Below, piece by piece: positions 10,167 to 21,616 of a DNA stretch of 64,000 nt. Source of the DNA: Hyphomicrobiales bacterium (GTDB lineage: Bacteria > Pseudomonadota > Alphaproteobacteria > Rhizobiales > Rhodobiaceae); contig PKTR01000001.1 in assembly GCA_002869065.1 (NCBI GenBank), forward strand, positions 549,118 to 613,117, read 5' to 3'. Below the pieces are notes generated by a model that made no database searches, was not told the origin of the DNA, and was given only the letters and a program-made list of their open reading frames with translations. Numbering within the stretch: the stretch's first letter is position 1; each line of letters opens with the position of its first letter. The position numbers and the translations under genes were made by a program.

Positions 10167-11597
10167 TCAGCTGGTTTGGTCGCTGATCCGCGCAAGGCTT
10201 TCGTCGCGGCCAAGCACAGCAAGCACATCGAAGATGCCGGGCGACGTCGATCGACCGGTCAACGCGGCACGCAGCGGCTGCGCAACCTTTCCGAGTTTCA
10301 GCTCGGCGCCTTCGGCGTAGGCGCGAACAGCCGCATCGGTGTTTTCGGCCGACCAGTCATCGACCGCTTTGAGCCGCTCGAGAACGCCGGCAAGCACCTG
10401 GCGAGCATCTTCATTCAGAATCTTGGCGGCCTTTTCGTCGAGCGCCAGAGGACGCGTGTCGAACAGGAAGCGGGCACCATCCAGCAGCTCGACGAGCGTC
10501 TTGGCGCGTTCCTTCAGGCCGGGCAGCGCTTGTAGCAACTTTGCGCGCATGTCTGCGTCGATGCGATCCGCGATGCCCGCGCCGCCCTCGATGTGGGGCA
10601 GCAGGTCGATCAGCGCGGTCAGCAGCGTCTCGTCGTCGCTTTCGCGCATATAGATGCCGTTGAGGTTTTCCAGCTTGGCGAAATCGAAACGCGCCGCGGA
10701 GCGGCCGATCCCGTCGAGATCGAACCACTCGATCATCTGCGCTTCGGAAAAGACCTCATCGTCGCCATGGCTCCAGCCGAGGCGAACGAGGTAGTTGCGC
10801 ATGGCGGCCGGCAGGTAGCCCATTTCGCGATACGCCTCGACACCGAGCGCGCCGTGCCGCTTGGAGAGCTTGGCGCCGTCCGGCCCGTGGATCAGCGGAA
10901 TATGTGCCCAGACCGGAATCCGCCACTCCATGGCGTTGTAGATGATCGCCTGGCGGGCCGCGTTGGTCAGATGATCGTCGCCGCGAATGACATGGGTCAC
11001 GCCCATATCGTGATCGTCGACGACGACGGAGAGCATGTAGGTCGGGTTACCGTCCGAGCGCAGGATGATGAAATCATCGAGGTCCTTGTTGGGGAAGTGG
11101 ACCGTTCCCTGGACCTCGTCCTCGACCACGGTCTCGCCATCGAGCGGTGCCTTGATCCGTACCACCGGATCGATGCCTTCGGGCGCCTCGGAGGGATCGC
11201 GATCGCGCCAGCGGCCGTCATAGCGCGGCGGGCGTCCCTCGAGCCGCGCGGACTCGCGCATCTCGGTCAGCTCTTCCGGCGTGCAGTAGCAATAGTAGGC
11301 GCGGCCGGCATCGACCAACGCCTTGGCAACGGCGCGGTGCTTGTCCGCGCGCTCAAACTGGGAAACCGGATCACCGCTCCAGTCGAGCCCCAGCCATGTC
11401 AGGCCGTCGAGGATCGCGGATACGGCATCCTCGGTCGAACGCTGGCGATCGGTATCCTCGATCCGCAGCAGCATCTTTCCGCCCTTGGCCTTTGCGTAGA
11501 GCCAGTTGAACAGCGCCGTGCGTGCGCCGCCGATATGAAGATAGCCCGTCGGGGAGGGGGCGAACCGGGTAACGATATTGGCCATGGTCGCTTTCAT
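10167..11597 (-). CDS. gltX: Glutamyl-tRNA synthetase
   Basis: Class I aminoacyl-tRNA synthetase (476 aa) that charges tRNA-Glu and, in many alphaproteobacteria, also tRNA-Gln. The Rossmann catalytic core starts with [16 protein letters not shown] (HIGH-type motif), and the KMSKS-type loop is KLSKRHG. The C-terminal half is the helical anticodon-binding region. The first ATG at 11597 is used, with a second ATG at 11585 an equally plausible start; neither has a clear ribosome site. It is divergent from comEC, with only about 108 nt between the starts. Confidence 0.95.
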   Translation of the reverse strand: MKATMANIVTRFAPSPTGYLHIGGARTALFNWLYAKAKGGKMLLRIEDTDRQRSTEDAVSAILDGLTWLGLDWSGDPVSQFERADKHRAVAKALVDAGRAYYCYCTPEELTEMRESARLEGRPPRYDGRWRDRDPSEAPEGIDPVVRIKAPLDGETVVEDEVQGTVHFPNKDLDDFIILRSDGNPTYMLSVVVDDHDMGVTHVIRGDDHLTNAARQAIIYNAMEWRIPVWAHIPLIHGPDGAKLSKRHGALGVEAYREMGYLPAAMRNYLVRLGWSHGDDEVFSEAQMIEWFDLDGIGRSAARFDFAKLENLNGIYMRESDDETLLTALIDLLPHIEGGAGIADRIDADMRAKLLQALPGLKERAKTLVELLDGARFLFDTRPLALDEKAAKILNEDARQVLAGVLERLKAVDDWSAENTDAAVRAYAEGAELKLGKVAQPLRAALTGRSTSPGIFDVLAVLGRDESLARISDQTS

Positions 11598-11705
11598 GGA
11601 TGGTGTTGGAGAATGCGACGACGCGCGCACACCGGCGCGGACTCGCTTCAGGTCGCCGCTGGTGTAGCATATGCGCAGACAACGAAGAAAGCGGCGGCGC
11701 GCGTA

Positions 11706-14036
11706 ATGGACCCCGCACAAAAGGAAACGGACCACCTGGACGTCGGCAGCGACAGCGGATCGCGCGATGCGATTGCCGGTGCGCGGCGCCAGTTCCTGCC
11801 GCCCGGTCCGTTCGGCACACTGCGGTTCCATCTCGAACGCATTGCCGAGGCGCTGGTCGATGCGCTGCAGCGGGAGTGGAACGCCGGACGGGGCTTCCTG
11901 TGGGTGCCGGTTGCTGTCGCGGTCGGCATCGCGCTCTATTTCGCCTTGCCGCGCGAGCCGATGCTGCTGGCGCTCTTCGCAGGTTTTGTTCTTCTGACCC
12001 TCGCCGCGCGTCGCGCGCGTTCGCGCCCCATCCTGTACGCAGCGCTGGTCTGCGCCGCCGCGGCGATGGCCGGAGTAAGCCTTGCAAAACTGAGAACCGA
12101 TGTTGTCGTCGCGCCCATTCTCGATCGCGAGCGCACTGTCACAATGACCGGCGCAATCGAAACGGTCGAGCAACGCAGCCGTGGTGTGCGCCTGGTGCTG
12201 CGCACGGAGGAAATGGACAAGAAGGTGCCTCAGGACCGTGTGCCCGACCGCGTCCGCGTAACAGTTGCCCGCGACGCGCCGCATCTGGTCGCGGGATCCC
12301 GGGTCACATTCCTCGCCCGTTTGCGGCCGCCACAGGGGCCGGTGATGCCAGGCGGCTATGATTTCGGTCGGGCGTTGTTTTTTGAAGGGATCGGGGCGAC
12401 GGGGTTCGCCTACGGCACGCCGAAACCTGCGGAAGTGGCAAACCCGACAGTCACGAGGTGGGCCGGTCGCGCGCGCAATGTAATCGAGACATTCCGCGCC
12501 GCGCTCGGCGACAGGCTCCGGGAGACGCTTCCCGGGGCAAGTGGCGAAGTGGCGGCCGCGCTTGTCGTCGGCGACCGGGGCGGTATTCCGCAAGACACGG
12601 TTGACGCGCTTCGTCAGGCTGGGCTGGCGCATATTCTGGCGATTTCCGGAATGCACATGGCGCTGGTGACCGGCGCCGTCTTCTGGGTGGTGCGGGCGTT
12701 GCTCGCGCTCATACCCGGCCTCGCGTTGCGTCAGCCCATCCGAAAATGGGCCGCCGTGGCAGCCCTCGCAACGGGCGCCGTCTATCTGATCATCTCGGGT
12801 GCGGGCGTCGCGACGCAGCGTGCCTTCGTCATGGTCGCGGTCGTGCTGCTCGCCGTCCTTGTCGACCGGCCGGCGGTTACCATGCGCTCGGTCGCGCTTG
12901 CAGCGCTCGCCGTGATGGTGTTGGCGCCAGAAATGGTCACCGGGCCGAGTTTCCAGATGTCGTTCGCAGCCGTCGTTGCGTTGATCGCGACCTATGAATG
13001 GGTGACCGGACGGGAAAAGAAATTTGCAGCACCGGCGGGCGGGTTGCCGAGCCTGATCGCATCGCGTGCGGGGCGATACATCCTCGGCCTTGCGCTGACG
13101 TCTCTGGTGGCGGGGTTGGCGACGGCGCCATTGGCCGCCTTTCATTTCCACCGGGTGGCGCCGTTCGGCCTTCTGGCGAACCTGCTGGCCATGCCGGTGG
13201 TCGCGCTGGTGATCATGCCAGCGGCTGTCGCGTCGATGCTCGCCGCTCCCTTTGGGCTCGACCCGCTGATTCTGCCGGCAATGGGGTGGGGCATCGACAC
13301 AGTCATTGCCGTTGCGGGCACCATCGCCGATCTGACGCCGAAAGGTGGTGTGGTCGGCGCGATGCCGCAAAGCGCTGCTCTGGCGTTCGCAGCAGGCTTG
13401 CTCTGGCTCTGCCTGTGGCGAACCCGCCTGCGATGGGGCGGCGTCGGCTTGCTTGCGCTTGGCGCACTCTTGGCGCCGATGGCGGATTGCGCCGATGTGC
13501 TGATTTCCGAGGACGGCAAAACAGTTGCCGTTCGCCGCGCAGATAGCACCCTCGCGGTCCACACCGGGCGCGGCGGTGACTTCGTTGCCGAGACATGGCT
13601 GCGGGCCGACGGCGATAGTCGTTCACCCGACGATCCGTCGGTGATAGCCGGGATCCAGTGCGATCCTCTCGGCTGTATCCTGCCCCTACCGGAACCGGGC
13701 GCGCCCGACTCTCTGGCTCTGGTAGCGCTCAGCCAAAAACCGCTGGCGTTCCTTGAGGACTGTACACGGGCCGCAATCGTGGTTGCGGAACGCTCTGCCT
13801 CGGCGCACTGCAGCGAGGCTGCAATAGTATCCGACCGCGCGACCCGCGCACGAACCGGCGCGCTTGCCCTGACCCTCAAACCACGACGCCCCGGCGAAGC
13901 CGGCAAACCCGCGTTCGAGATCCGAACGGCGCGACCCCGCTACCGGCGTCCCTGGAACCCCGAACCGCCTGAGCCGCGATCCAGAAAGGCGGGTGTCACA
14001 GGCGCCGCTACCCGGTCATTGCCGCAGCCTCAATAG
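11706..14036 (+). CDS. comEC: ComEC/Rec2 family DNA-uptake channel protein
   Basis: Polytopic inner-membrane protein (776 aa) of the family that carries single-stranded DNA across the membrane during natural transformation. It has an N-terminal DUF4131-type region (about 30-200) and a Competence domain with the hallmark HILAISGMH, followed by many hydrophobic helices. The C-terminal region (about 595-776) corresponds in position to the metallo-beta-lactamase domain but shows no HxHxDH motif, so nuclease activity is not expected. The ATG at 11706 was preferred because an upstream in-frame ATG at 11613 has its GGAG too close. It overlaps the convergent lexA by 7 nt. Confidence 0.88.
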   Translation: MDPAQKETDHLDVGSDSGSRDAIAGARRQFLPPGPFGTLRFHLERIAEALVDALQREWNAGRGFLWVPVAVAVGIALYFALPREPMLLALFAGFVLLTLAARRARSRPILYAALVCAAAAMAGVSLAKLRTDVVVAPILDRERTVTMTGAIETVEQRSRGVRLVLRTEEMDKKVPQDRVPDRVRVTVARDAPHLVAGSRVTFLARLRPPQGPVMPGGYDFGRALFFEGIGATGFAYGTPKPAEVANPTVTRWAGRARNVIETFRAALGDRLRETLPGASGEVAAALVVGDRGGIPQDTVDALRQAGLAHILAISGMHMALVTGAVFWVVRALLALIPGLALRQPIRKWAAVAALATGAVYLIISGAGVATQRAFVMVAVVLLAVLVDRPAVTMRSVALAALAVMVLAPEMVTGPSFQMSFAAVVALIATYEWVTGREKKFAAPAGGLPSLIASRAGRYILGLALTSLVAGLATAPLAAFHFHRVAPFGLLANLLAMPVVALVIMPAAVASMLAAPFGLDPLILPAMGWGIDTVIAVAGTIADLTPKGGVVGAMPQSAALAFAAGLLWLCLWRTRLRWGGVGLLALGALLAPMADCADVLISEDGKTVAVRRADSTLAVHTGRGGDFVAETWLRADGDSRSPDDPSVIAGIQCDPLGCILPLPEPGAPDSLALVALSQKPLAFLEDCTRAAIVVAERSASAHCSEAAIVSDRATRARTGALALTLKPRRPGEAGKPAFEIRTARPRYRRPWNPEPPEPRSRKAGVTGAATRSLPQPQ

Positions 14037-14740
14037 CGGCGGAACAGACCGACCAGACGACCCTGAATGCGTACCCGATCTGGCCCGAAGATCCGCGTCT
14101 CATAGGCCGGGTTCGCGGCTTCCAGCGCGATCGATGCGCCCTTGCGGCGCAGGCGCTTCAGCGTCGCTTCCTCATCGTCGACCAGTGCGACGACGATTTC
14201 GCCCGTATCGGCCGTATCCGAGCGCTTGATCAGCACCGTATCGCCATCGAGGATGCCGGCTTCGATCATCGAGTCGCCGCGCACTTCAAGTGCGAAGTGA
14301 TGTCCGCCCGCGATCATCTCCGCCGGCACGGAAATCGTATGGCTGTGGTTCTGGATCGCCTCAATCGGCGTACCTGCCGCGATCCGGCCCATGACCGGGA
14401 TCGCCACAGTATCCGCCGCCGTGCTGGGCCGTTCTTCCGCCGGCTGTGGGGGCTTTCCGAGTGATCCCTCGATGACGCTCGGGCGGAAGCCGGTCGAGCG
14501 CGGCGCGGCAAGCCCCGGCGCGACCGACTCAGGCAGCCGGACCACTTCAAGCGCCCGTGCGCGATTGGGCAGGCGGCGGATAAATCCGCGTTCTTCAAGG
14601 GCGGTGATGAGACGATGAATACCGGACTTCGATCTCAGATCCAGCGCATCCTTCATTTCATCGAAGGAGGGCGGAACGCCGGTTTCTTTCACGCGCTCAT
14701 GGATGAACATCAACAGTTCGTACTGCTTCCGGGTCAGCAT
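14030..14740 (-). CDS. lexA: SOS repressor LexA
   Basis: Represses DNA-damage genes and self-cleaves when RecA is activated. The 236-aa product has an N-terminal winged helix (about 1-65), a linker with the cleavage bond A122-G123 (AAGTP), and an S24-type peptidase domain with catalytic S157 (RGDSM) and K195 (ATLKR). The ATG at 14740 gives the standard N-terminus [10 protein letters not shown]; longer in-frame starts would add a tail crossing the promoter. A consensus alphaproteobacterial SOS box lies 45-59 nt upstream, so it is autoregulated. It ends the trpD-trpC-moaC-moeA-lexA run. Confidence 0.96.
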   Translation of the reverse strand: MLTRKQYELLMFIHERVKETGVPPSFDEMKDALDLRSKSGIHRLITALEERGFIRRLPNRARALEVVRLPESVAPGLAAPRSTGFRPSVIEGSLGKPPQPAEERPSTAADTVAIPVMGRIAAGTPIEAIQNHSHTISVPAEMIAGGHHFALEVRGDSMIEAGILDGDTVLIKRSDTADTGEIVVALVDDEEATLKRLRRKGASIALEAANPAYETRIFGPDRVRIQGRLVGLFRRY

Positions 14741-14784
14741 GGAGCCGTTCTCCGACGTCGTTTGCGGTGGTACAAAACACGAAC

Positions 14785-14799
14785 GAACAATACACGTTC
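14785..14799. promoter_or_regulatory. LexA operator (SOS box, GAAC-N7-GTTC)
   Basis: GAACAATACACGTTC matches the alphaproteobacterial LexA consensus GAAC-N7-GTTC exactly. It sits 45 nt upstream of the lexA start, fitting autorepression. A second GAAC directly abuts it at 14781. Confidence 0.9.
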
Positions 14800-14846
14800 T
14801 ATTTGTGTTCCGCAAGCGTTCGGCGCGGTCGTTTACCGATCAGGCG

Positions 14847-16058
14847 CTAAAGCCGGATGATCTTGCAGGGGCTTCCGGCCTCGGCGGCGGGTGCGTGCGG
14901 GGGCCGGATAAGGAGTGCTTCGGCACCGGCCATCATCGCAAGAAGCGAGGAATCCTGCAGTTCCCGCGGTGTTGCGACGGTGCGCCCATTGGCGTCGACA
15001 TCGAGTGTCGCGCGCAGATAGTCCTGGCGCAGATCGTTCTCTTTGACGTCGGCGCCGAGAACGGCTGTTTCCTCGTGCGCGAACGGCTTGTCGACGCCGA
15101 GCATGGAGCGAATCAAGGGTGCCAGGAACAGCAGGCTGCACACAAGGCTCGATACCGGGTTGCCGGGAAGGCCGAGTACCTTCATCGGACCGGAGTTGCC
15201 GAACATCAGCGGCTTGCCCGGCCGCATGGCAATGCGCCAGAAACCCATCTGGAAGTCATTTTCGCCAAGTGCGTCCCGAACCAGGTCGTGATCGCCGACG
15301 GAGACGCCGCCAAGCGTGACGAGAATGTCGGCCTTGGCGTCGCGCGCGCGGCGGATCGCAGCCGAAATCGATTCGATGGTGTCGCTTGCAATGCCGAGAT
15401 CGAACGGGATCGCGCCGAGATCGGCGACGATGGCCGCAACGCCGTGGCTGTTCGAGGCGATGATCTGATCGGGACCGGGATTGCCGCCCGCCGGCACCAG
15501 CTCGTCGCCGGTCGCGAGAATGGCGACGACCGGACGGTGACGCACGCGCACGACGCCGTAATTCATCGCCGCGGCCAAAGCGAGTTCGCGATAGCCGAGG
15601 CGGCGGCCCGTCTTGAGCAGCTTCTGACCGAGCGCGAAGTCGAGGCCGGCGGGTCGGATGAACTGATCGACCCGCGCTGGTTCGGTCACCGTGACGGTGT
15701 CGGAATCGGGTTCGCGCAGGGTGTTTTCCTGAATGACGATGGTGTCGGCGCCGGGTGGCACCGGCGCGCCGGTGAAGATGCGCACGGCCTCGCCGGGGCC
15801 GACGCTGCCGTCAAAACCGTGTCCGGCTGCTGCCGTGCCGATCACTTTCAGGTCGACCGGCGGCTCGGCGACATCGTCGGTACGCGCGGCATAACCATCC
15901 ATCGCGGATGCCGAAAAGGGCGGCTGGGTGCGCAGCGCGAACAGGTCCTCGGCGAGCGTGCGCCCATTGGCGTCTTCAAGGCGCACCGCTTCTACCGGCA
16001 TCGCTTTGACGTCGGCGAGCAGTCGGGTCTGGGCTTCGGCGATGGAAAGCAGGCTCAT
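14847..16058 (-). CDS. moeA: Molybdopterin molybdotransferase MoeA
   Basis: Inserts molybdate into adenylylated molybdopterin to finish molybdenum cofactor. The 403-aa product has the MoeA N-terminal domain with SAMDGYA, the central MoCF-biosynthesis domain with LATGDELV and [10 protein letters not shown], and the [10 protein letters not shown] loop before the C-terminal domain (about 325-403). The start overlaps the moaC stop by 4 nt (ATGA), so the two are translationally coupled. Confidence 0.95.
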   Translation of the reverse strand: MSLLSIAEAQTRLLADVKAMPVEAVRLEDANGRTLAEDLFALRTQPPFSASAMDGYAARTDDVAEPPVDLKVIGTAAAGHGFDGSVGPGEAVRIFTGAPVPPGADTIVIQENTLREPDSDTVTVTEPARVDQFIRPAGLDFALGQKLLKTGRRLGYRELALAAAMNYGVVRVRHRPVVAILATGDELVPAGGNPGPDQIIASNSHGVAAIVADLGAIPFDLGIASDTIESISAAIRRARDAKADILVTLGGVSVGDHDLVRDALGENDFQMGFWRIAMRPGKPLMFGNSGPMKVLGLPGNPVSSLVCSLLFLAPLIRSMLGVDKPFAHEETAVLGADVKENDLRQDYLRATLDVDANGRTVATPRELQDSSLLAMMAGAEALLIRPPHAPAAEAGSPCKIIRL

Positions 16059-16555
16059 TGATCGTCCTGGTCGGTTCGGACCCAGTGGCCGGAACGGCCG
16101 CCAGATTTTTCGTTCAGCCGGATGTCGGTCAGCGTCATCGAGCGGTCGACCGCCTTGGCCATGTCATAAATCGTCAGGCAGGCAACGCTGACGGCGGTCA
16201 GCGCTTCCATCTCGACGCCGGTCTGGCCGGTCAGTTTTGCCAGCGCGGTGACGCGCAGGCCGGGCAGGGCGTCATCGTAGTCGATATCGACCGAGACCTT
16301 GGAAAGCGCCAGCGGATGGCACAGCGGAATGAGTTCGTGAGTGCGTTTTGCCGCCATGATACCGGCAACGCGCGCCGTGCCGATGACATCGCCCTTTTTG
16401 GCGTCGCCGGCGCGGATCATGGCGAGCGTTTCGGGCTGCATTTTCACGGCGCCCTCGGCGACCGCAACGCGCACGGTCGAAGCCTTGTCGGAGACATCGA
16501 CCATGTCGGCCTTGCCGGACTGATCGATATGGGTGAGGGCGTCGCCGGTGCTCAT
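16055..16555 (-). CDS. moaC: Cyclic pyranopterin monophosphate synthase MoaC
   Basis: Second enzyme of molybdenum cofactor synthesis; converts the MoaA product to cyclic pyranopterin monophosphate. The 166-aa product shows the family signatures [13 protein letters not shown] and [20 protein letters not shown], and the conserved KAVDRSM near the C-terminus. The ATG at 16555 has GGAG 8 nt upstream; a GTG at 16564 in the same frame is less likely. It lies 5 nt after the trpC stop and overlaps moeA. Confidence 0.95.
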   Translation of the reverse strand: MSTGDALTHIDQSGKADMVDVSDKASTVRVAVAEGAVKMQPETLAMIRAGDAKKGDVIGTARVAGIMAAKRTHELIPLCHPLALSKVSVDIDYDDALPGLRVTALAKLTGQTGVEMEALTAVSVACLTIYDMAKAVDRSMTLTDIRLNEKSGGRSGHWVRTDQDDQ

Positions 16556-16560
16556 CGGAC

Positions 16561-17364
16561 TCACTCCACAGGAGAACGCGCGAGCAGAGCGCGGGTTGCC
16601 GCTGCAACATCGTCCTGCCGCATCAGGCTTTCGCCGACGAGGAAGGTCTCGATGCCAACGGCGGAAAGGCGCGCCAGATCGGCCGGCGTGAAGATGCCGC
16701 TTTCCCCGACCAGCAGGCGATCCGACGGCACCATAGGTGCGAGACGCTCGGAGGTCTCCAACGTCGTCTCGAAGGTGCGCAAATTGCGGTTGTTGATGCC
16801 GATCATCGGCGAGGAAAGCTTCAACGCGCGTTCGAGCTCGGCTTCGTCATGCACCTCGACCAGAACGTCCATGCCGCGGTCGATGGCAGCGTCTTCCAGC
16901 CGCTTGGCGAGATCGTCGTCGACGGCGGCCATGATGATCAGGATGCAGTCGGCGCCCCAAAGCCGGGCTTCGTCGACCTGATAGGGATCGAACATGAAGT
17001 CCTTGCGCAGCGCGGGCAGGGGTACCGCCTCGCGCGCCTCGATCAGAAAGTCCGGCGCCCCCTGGAACGACGGCGTATCGGTCAGCACCGAAAGGCAGGC
17101 GGCACCGCCCTCGTAATAGGCGCGTGCCAATGCAGGCGGATGAAAGTCCTCGCGGATCAGGCCCTTCGACGGGCTCGCCTTCTTTATCTCGGCAATCAGC
17201 GCGTAGTCGCCGGCTTCGTGCTTCGCCTTGAGCGCCTTCACGAAGCCGCGCGCGGGCGGTACGTCGGCAAGTCGCGCGATCAGATCGGTGTGCGACAGCA
17301 TGTGTTTCGCGGCGACGATCTCGGCGCGTTTGTATTCCTCGATTTTTTTCAGAATATCCGTCAC
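16561..17364 (-). CDS. trpC: Indole-3-glycerol phosphate synthase TrpC
   Basis: Forms the indole ring in tryptophan synthesis. The 267-aa TIM-barrel enzyme has the signature [12 protein letters not shown], followed by [16 protein letters not shown] and LVGESGI segments. The start is a GTG at 17364, 1 nt after the trpD stop (TGATGTG); no ATG in frame gives the expected N-terminus [11 protein letters not shown]. It is not fused to TrpF, unlike the enterobacterial enzyme. Confidence 0.93.
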   Translation of the reverse strand: MTDILKKIEEYKRAEIVAAKHMLSHTDLIARLADVPPARGFVKALKAKHEAGDYALIAEIKKASPSKGLIREDFHPPALARAYYEGGAACLSVLTDTPSFQGAPDFLIEAREAVPLPALRKDFMFDPYQVDEARLWGADCILIIMAAVDDDLAKRLEDAAIDRGMDVLVEVHDEAELERALKLSSPMIGINNRNLRTFETTLETSERLAPMVPSDRLLVGESGIFTPADLARLSAVGIETFLVGESLMRQDDVAAATRALLARSPVE

Positions 17365-17365
17365 A

Positions 17366-18382
17366 TCAGGCCTCGTTGGAGACGGCGACCAGCCGCTCGA
17401 GCGCTGCCTTGGCGGCACCGGTGTCGATCGAGGCCTCGGCCCGCGACACGCCATCGGCGAAATCCGAGGCGATACCGGCGACGACGAGGGCCGCGCCCGC
17501 ATTCATCGCGACCACGTCGCGATAGGCGTTGCGTTCGCCCTCCAGCACGGCGCGAAGCGCAGCCGCATTGGTCGCAGCGTCGCCGCCCTTGATGTCCTCC
17601 GATTTGGAAACGGGCAGGCCGACATCCTGCGGCGAGATGGTGAAGGTGGTGATCTCGTCATCCTTCAGTTCGGCGACCTTGGTCGGTCCCGTGTTGGTTA
17701 TCTCGTCGAGTCCGTCGGAGCCATGCACCACCCAGACATGGGTGGAGCCCAGATTGCCGAGCACGCGGGCCAGCGGTTCAACCCATTCCTCGGCGAACAC
17801 GCCGATCATCTGACGCCTGACGCCCGCCGGGTTGGACAGCGGTCCAAGCAGGTTGAAGATCGTGCGCGTGGCCAGTTCGACGCGGGCCGGACCCACATGC
17901 TTCATCGCCGCGTGATGAGATGGCGCGAACATGAAGCCGACGCCGGCCTCGTTGATGCAACGGCTTATACCGGCCGGATCGAGTTCGAGATTGACGCCGA
18001 GCGCCATCAGAACGTCGGCGGCGCCCGACTTCGACGACAGCGCGCGATTGCCGTGCTTGGCGATCGGAGCTCCGGCACCGGCCGCAACGAAGGCCGCGCA
18101 GGTCGAGATGTTGTAGGTGCCGGACGCATCGCCGCCGGTGCCGACGATGTCGATGGCGTTTTCCGGCGCCTCGACCGTCAGCATTTTGGCCCGCATGGTG
18201 CTGACCGCGCCGGTGATCTCGTCAACCGTCTCGCCACGCACCCTCAGCCCGATCAGGAAGCCACCGATCTGTGCCGGGGTTGCTTCGCCCGACATGACGA
18301 TATCGAAGGCTTCACGCGCTTCATCGCGGCTCAGTGCGGCGCCCGAGGCGACCTTGGCGAGGAGCTGTTTGAAATCCGGCAT
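17366..18382 (-). CDS. trpD: Anthranilate phosphoribosyltransferase TrpD
   Basis: Transfers phosphoribose from PRPP to anthranilate in tryptophan synthesis. The 338-aa product shows the PRPP-binding [14 protein letters not shown] loop and [16 protein letters not shown]. It is the stand-alone form without the TrpG domain; no trpG or trpE lies in this window. The ATG at 18382 follows AGGAAG by 10 nt; a TTG 9 nt earlier would sit too close to it. The start lies 50 nt after ppiD, so the whole run may be co-transcribed. Confidence 0.95.
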   Translation of the reverse strand: MPDFKQLLAKVASGAALSRDEAREAFDIVMSGEATPAQIGGFLIGLRVRGETVDEITGAVSTMRAKMLTVEAPENAIDIVGTGGDASGTYNISTCAAFVAAGAGAPIAKHGNRALSSKSGAADVLMALGVNLELDPAGISRCINEAGVGFMFAPSHHAAMKHVGPARVELATRTIFNLLGPLSNPAGVRRQMIGVFAEEWVEPLARVLGNLGSTHVWVVHGSDGLDEITNTGPTKVAELKDDEITTFTISPQDVGLPVSKSEDIKGGDAATNAAALRAVLEGERNAYRDVVAMNAGAALVVAGIASDFADGVSRAEASIDTGAAKAALERLVAVSNEA

Positions 18383-18432
18383 GGCTCGCAATCTTCCTGC
18401 GTCTTTGTTCTTCGACCCCTGGCGCCGTTCGC

Positions 18433-20319
18433 TTACTGTGTCAGCAGCCCGATCGAGCGCTGCAGCGTGGCCTGATTGACGGACACGCCGACAGACCGCT
18501 GCACCTCTGCGATATACTGCGTCATCATCGAGTTGCGCAGCTGAGCCGTGAGCTGGTTCTTCAGCTCGGGCACGCCGGCCGCTTCAGCGAAGAAGGCCGG
18601 TGCGAAGATATCCTTGACAACGACGATGATCTGCTGGTCGCCGACACCCGCGCCGGATGCGGCATGGCCTTCCGGACCGCTGAACAGCGCGTTCAGCGCC
18701 TGCGGCGTGAAGATCGGATCCTGCGACTGGCGCTTCAGCCGTCCCGACTCCTGAACGGCAACGCCGACGTCGGTCGCAACCTGTTCCAGCGTCTCGCCGC
18801 CGTTAAGGCGCGTCACCAGATCGGCGACCTTCTTGTTGGCCTGCGTCTGATACTGCTCTTTCTTCCAAGCAGCGACGACCTCGTTGCGGATCTCGTCGAG
18901 CGCACGGTCGCGTGCCGGGCTTACATCCATGACCTCGTACCAAAGGAAGCCCTTCGGCAATTGCAGCGGATCGTTTTCGAGGCCGACATCGCTCTCGAAC
19001 ACCAGCTTCAGGAACTCGGCCTTTTTCGGCAGGTCGACCGACTTCTTGTCGGGGTCGTTGCCACTCTCGTCGACAGCCTCGACGATGCGCGTCTTGAGGT
19101 CGAAACGTTTGGCGATTTCCTCGAGTGTCGAACCGCCGGCACGGGCGTCCTCAATGGTATCGGAAAGCTCGAGAACTTCGCGGGTGGCGTTCTTTTCCGC
19201 GAGTTCGCGGGCAAGCGTGTCGCGAACCTCTTCGAACGGCGTGACCGTCCCCGGCGTGACGTCGCTGGCGGTTACCAGAACGCTGCCGAAACGGCCATCG
19301 ACAACACCGCTGACGGCGCCATCGGCAAGCGCGAACCCGGCATCGGCGACGGCGGGATCGATCAGGTCAGACTTGGTGACCAGACCAAGGTCGACATCGG
19401 TATCGGTCAACTTCCGCTCCGCCATGATGTCGGCGAAACTGGTGCCGCCGGCGATCTTGGCGGCAGCCTCTTCGGCCTGCTGCTTGTCGGCGAACACGAT
19501 CTGACGGATACGGCGCTTCTCCGGGGTCTTGAAACGATCGCCTGCCGCGTCATAGGCGGCGCGAATATCATCTTCACCGACGTCTTCGGGACGCGCGACG
19601 GTCGCCGGCACGACACTCATCAGCATCAGCTTGCGATATTCCGGTGCGCGGAAACGCACGGTGTTCTTTTCGAAATAGGCCTTCAGCTCGTCGTCGCTCG
19701 GATCGGCGATATCGCCAAGCTGCTCGGGGCCGAGAACGATGTAGCTCGCGACCCGTTCCTCGTCCATGTAGCGGTTCATGGCCTCGAGATAGGCCGTCGG
19801 GATTTCAAGGCCGCCGGTGACCGCATCCGAAAGCTGCTGACGCATCTCCGCGCCGCGGCGCTGCCGGACGTAGAAATCCTCGTTCATGTCGTTGTTGGCA
19901 AGCAACTGGCGGAACATGTTGCGGTCGAAGCGACCGCTGCCGTTCTGCAGCGCCGGATCGTTCTGGATCTGACGCGCCAGCGTTTCGTCGGAAATGCCGA
20001 GCCCGCGATTGCGCGCTTCCTCGTCGAGGGTGGCTTCCGAGACGAGCCGCCCGAGCACCTGTCCGGGAATGCCGGCTGCCACGCCTTCTTCCGGCGTCAG
20101 GCCGCGATTGAGCTGTCGGCCGATCAGCTGCAGCTCGCGGTTATAGGCGTTGCGGAAGGTGCCGGCCGGGATCTCGGTCTCGCCGACCTTGGCGATCGAC
20201 GAGGTGCCGAACCCGGTGAAGATGTCGGCGATCCCCCAGATTGCGAAACTGATTACGAGAAGACCGATGAAGAGTTTGGCTATCCAGCCGGCCGCGCTCT
20301 TGCGCAGTACGTCGAGCAT
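18433..20319 (-). CDS. PpiD-like membrane-anchored peptidyl-prolyl isomerase
   Basis: Periplasmic folding chaperone anchored in the inner membrane (628 aa). One transmembrane helix lies at about residues 12-32 after a short cytoplasmic N-terminus. A SurA-N-like helical region covers about 35-190, and a parvulin-type rotamase domain lies near 265-365 ([11 protein letters not shown] onward, [12 protein letters not shown]). A helical C-terminal region follows. The ATG at 20319 places the helix at the correct distance from the N-terminus. It is divergent from tpiA across 185 nt. PpiD fits better than SurA because of the uncleaved anchor. Confidence 0.88.
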   Translation of the reverse strand: MLDVLRKSAAGWIAKLFIGLLVISFAIWGIADIFTGFGTSSIAKVGETEIPAGTFRNAYNRELQLIGRQLNRGLTPEEGVAAGIPGQVLGRLVSEATLDEEARNRGLGISDETLARQIQNDPALQNGSGRFDRNMFRQLLANNDMNEDFYVRQRRGAEMRQQLSDAVTGGLEIPTAYLEAMNRYMDEERVASYIVLGPEQLGDIADPSDDELKAYFEKNTVRFRAPEYRKLMLMSVVPATVARPEDVGEDDIRAAYDAAGDRFKTPEKRRIRQIVFADKQQAEEAAAKIAGGTSFADIMAERKLTDTDVDLGLVTKSDLIDPAVADAGFALADGAVSGVVDGRFGSVLVTASDVTPGTVTPFEEVRDTLARELAEKNATREVLELSDTIEDARAGGSTLEEIAKRFDLKTRIVEAVDESGNDPDKKSVDLPKKAEFLKLVFESDVGLENDPLQLPKGFLWYEVMDVSPARDRALDEIRNEVVAAWKKEQYQTQANKKVADLVTRLNGGETLEQVATDVGVAVQESGRLKRQSQDPIFTPQALNALFSGPEGHAASGAGVGDQQIIVVVKDIFAPAFFAEAAGVPELKNQLTAQLRNSMMTQYIAEVQRSVGVSVNQATLQRSIGLLTQ

Positions 20320-20504
20320 GATGGATTCCCGAATGCGTAGGCATAAAGACGCACGCCATCGGCGGATGCCGGCAGCGCGCGAACCGGGCGGATAATAGAG
20401 ACCGCGTCCGCGCGCCGCAAGGCGCACATCTTTGATGAATTGATGGTTTCTGATAAGCCCTGTTGCGAACGGTTTTCGACAATGGTGCTGGGAGGAGAGA
20501 GCGC

Positions 20505-21266
20505 ATGACCACCCCGGGGATCAAGCCGCTTGTTGCGGGCAATTGGAAGATGAACGGCTTGGCAGCCTCTATCGTCGAGCTGGACGCGTTAATCGCCGGC
20601 TATGACGACGCCGTCGCTGCAAACGCCGACACCATGATCTGCCCGCCAGCGACGCTGCTCTCCGCCTTTGCCGCTCGCGCCAAGGGCACCGCCGTGATGA
20701 CCGGTGGCCAGGATTGCCATGCCGAGGTTTCCGGCGCTCATACCGGCGATATCGCCGCCGAGATGCTTGCCGATGCCGGCGCGGACGCCGTTATCGTCGG
20801 TCACTCCGAGCGCCGCGCCGATCACGATGAAACCAGCATCAAGGTGAAGGCCAAGGTCGAGGCGGCCCGTCGCGCCGGGCTCGTCGCCATCATGTGCGTC
20901 GGCGAGACATTCGACGAGCGGGATGCCGGAGAGACCCTCGATGTGGTCGGCGAGCAGGTTGCCGAGTCGCTGCCGGAAGGCATGACCGCCGCGAATCTCG
21001 TCGTTGCCTACGAGCCCGTCTGGGCGATCGGCTCCGGTCTGACGCCGACGCCGGACGACGTCGAGGCCGTACACACCTTCATCCGCGAACGTCTCGTGGA
21101 CATGTATGGCGAGGAAGGCAGCAAGATCCGCATTCTCTATGGCGGCTCGGTCAAGCCGTCGAACGCCGAAACGCTGATGGCGGTCGCCAATGTCGACGGC
21201 GCGCTGGTCGGCGGAGCAAGCCTCAAGGCGAGCGATTTCCTCGGTATTCTTGCCGCCTACCGCTAA
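20505..21266 (+). CDS. tpiA: Triosephosphate isomerase
   Basis: Interconverts dihydroxyacetone phosphate and glyceraldehyde-3-phosphate in glycolysis. The 253-aa TIM barrel has the catalytic lysine in AGNWKMNG, the electrophilic histidine in VGHSERR, the catalytic glutamate in [11 protein letters not shown], and the phosphate-binding GGSVKPSN. The ATG at 20505 is preceded by GGAGGAGAG, a strong ribosome site. Confidence 0.97.
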   Translation: MTTPGIKPLVAGNWKMNGLAASIVELDALIAGYDDAVAANADTMICPPATLLSAFAARAKGTAVMTGGQDCHAEVSGAHTGDIAAEMLADAGADAVIVGHSERRADHDETSIKVKAKVEAARRAGLVAIMCVGETFDERDAGETLDVVGEQVAESLPEGMTAANLVVAYEPVWAIGSGLTPTPDDVEAVHTFIRERLVDMYGEEGSKIRILYGGSVKPSNAETLMAVANVDGALVGGASLKASDFLGILAAYR

Positions 21267-21616
21267 ACCGTCTCGCTTCGGCGAACGCTTACCGGATCAA
21301 CGCCTGGCGACGTCCTGACAGGGGCGCGGCCGGGTGTTTGTTCATCATCCTGCGCGATGGGGTGGAAAGCGCCGCTTCGATCGTGTAAAAGGCGCGCGAC
21401 TTGCCATTTCTTCCGAACAAACGGTGATATCGGCGGTTCGACTCCGACCATCGGGTCGGAATCGTGGTGACTGCGGCCGGACGGGTATCCGGCGCAATCC
21501 TGACCGTCGCACCTTGTACCCGGTTCGGAATGAACGATTTGAAGACGTAGCCCGGTTTTCCGCGCGGTGAACGCGACGGGGGTCCGGGCCGAACGAGTTG
21601 GTCGAAAGAGCCTGAT
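21267..21616 (+). other. 350-nt gap between tpiA and secG with one hairpin
   Basis: No gene is seen here. The clearest element is an inverted repeat at 21440-21463 (arms TCCGACC and GGTCGGA, loop ATCG, extended by two pairs past one mismatch). It has no T-run, so it is not an intrinsic terminator. The secG promoter and leader presumably lie here. Confidence 0.5.

Noticed and set aside
11586-13562. Minus-strand open frame continuing upstream of gltX across comEC
   Set aside because: Its amino-acid composition (His, Arg, Asp rich) is typical of antisense translation, and gltX has a clear start at 11597 or 11585.
21431-21450. GGTTCGACTCC followed by CCGACCA looks like a tRNA T-arm and 3' end
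   Set aside because: The stem has only three pairs, there is no 7-nt acceptor arm after it, and no D- or anticodon arm lies upstream. The bases are explained better by the 21440-21463 hairpin.
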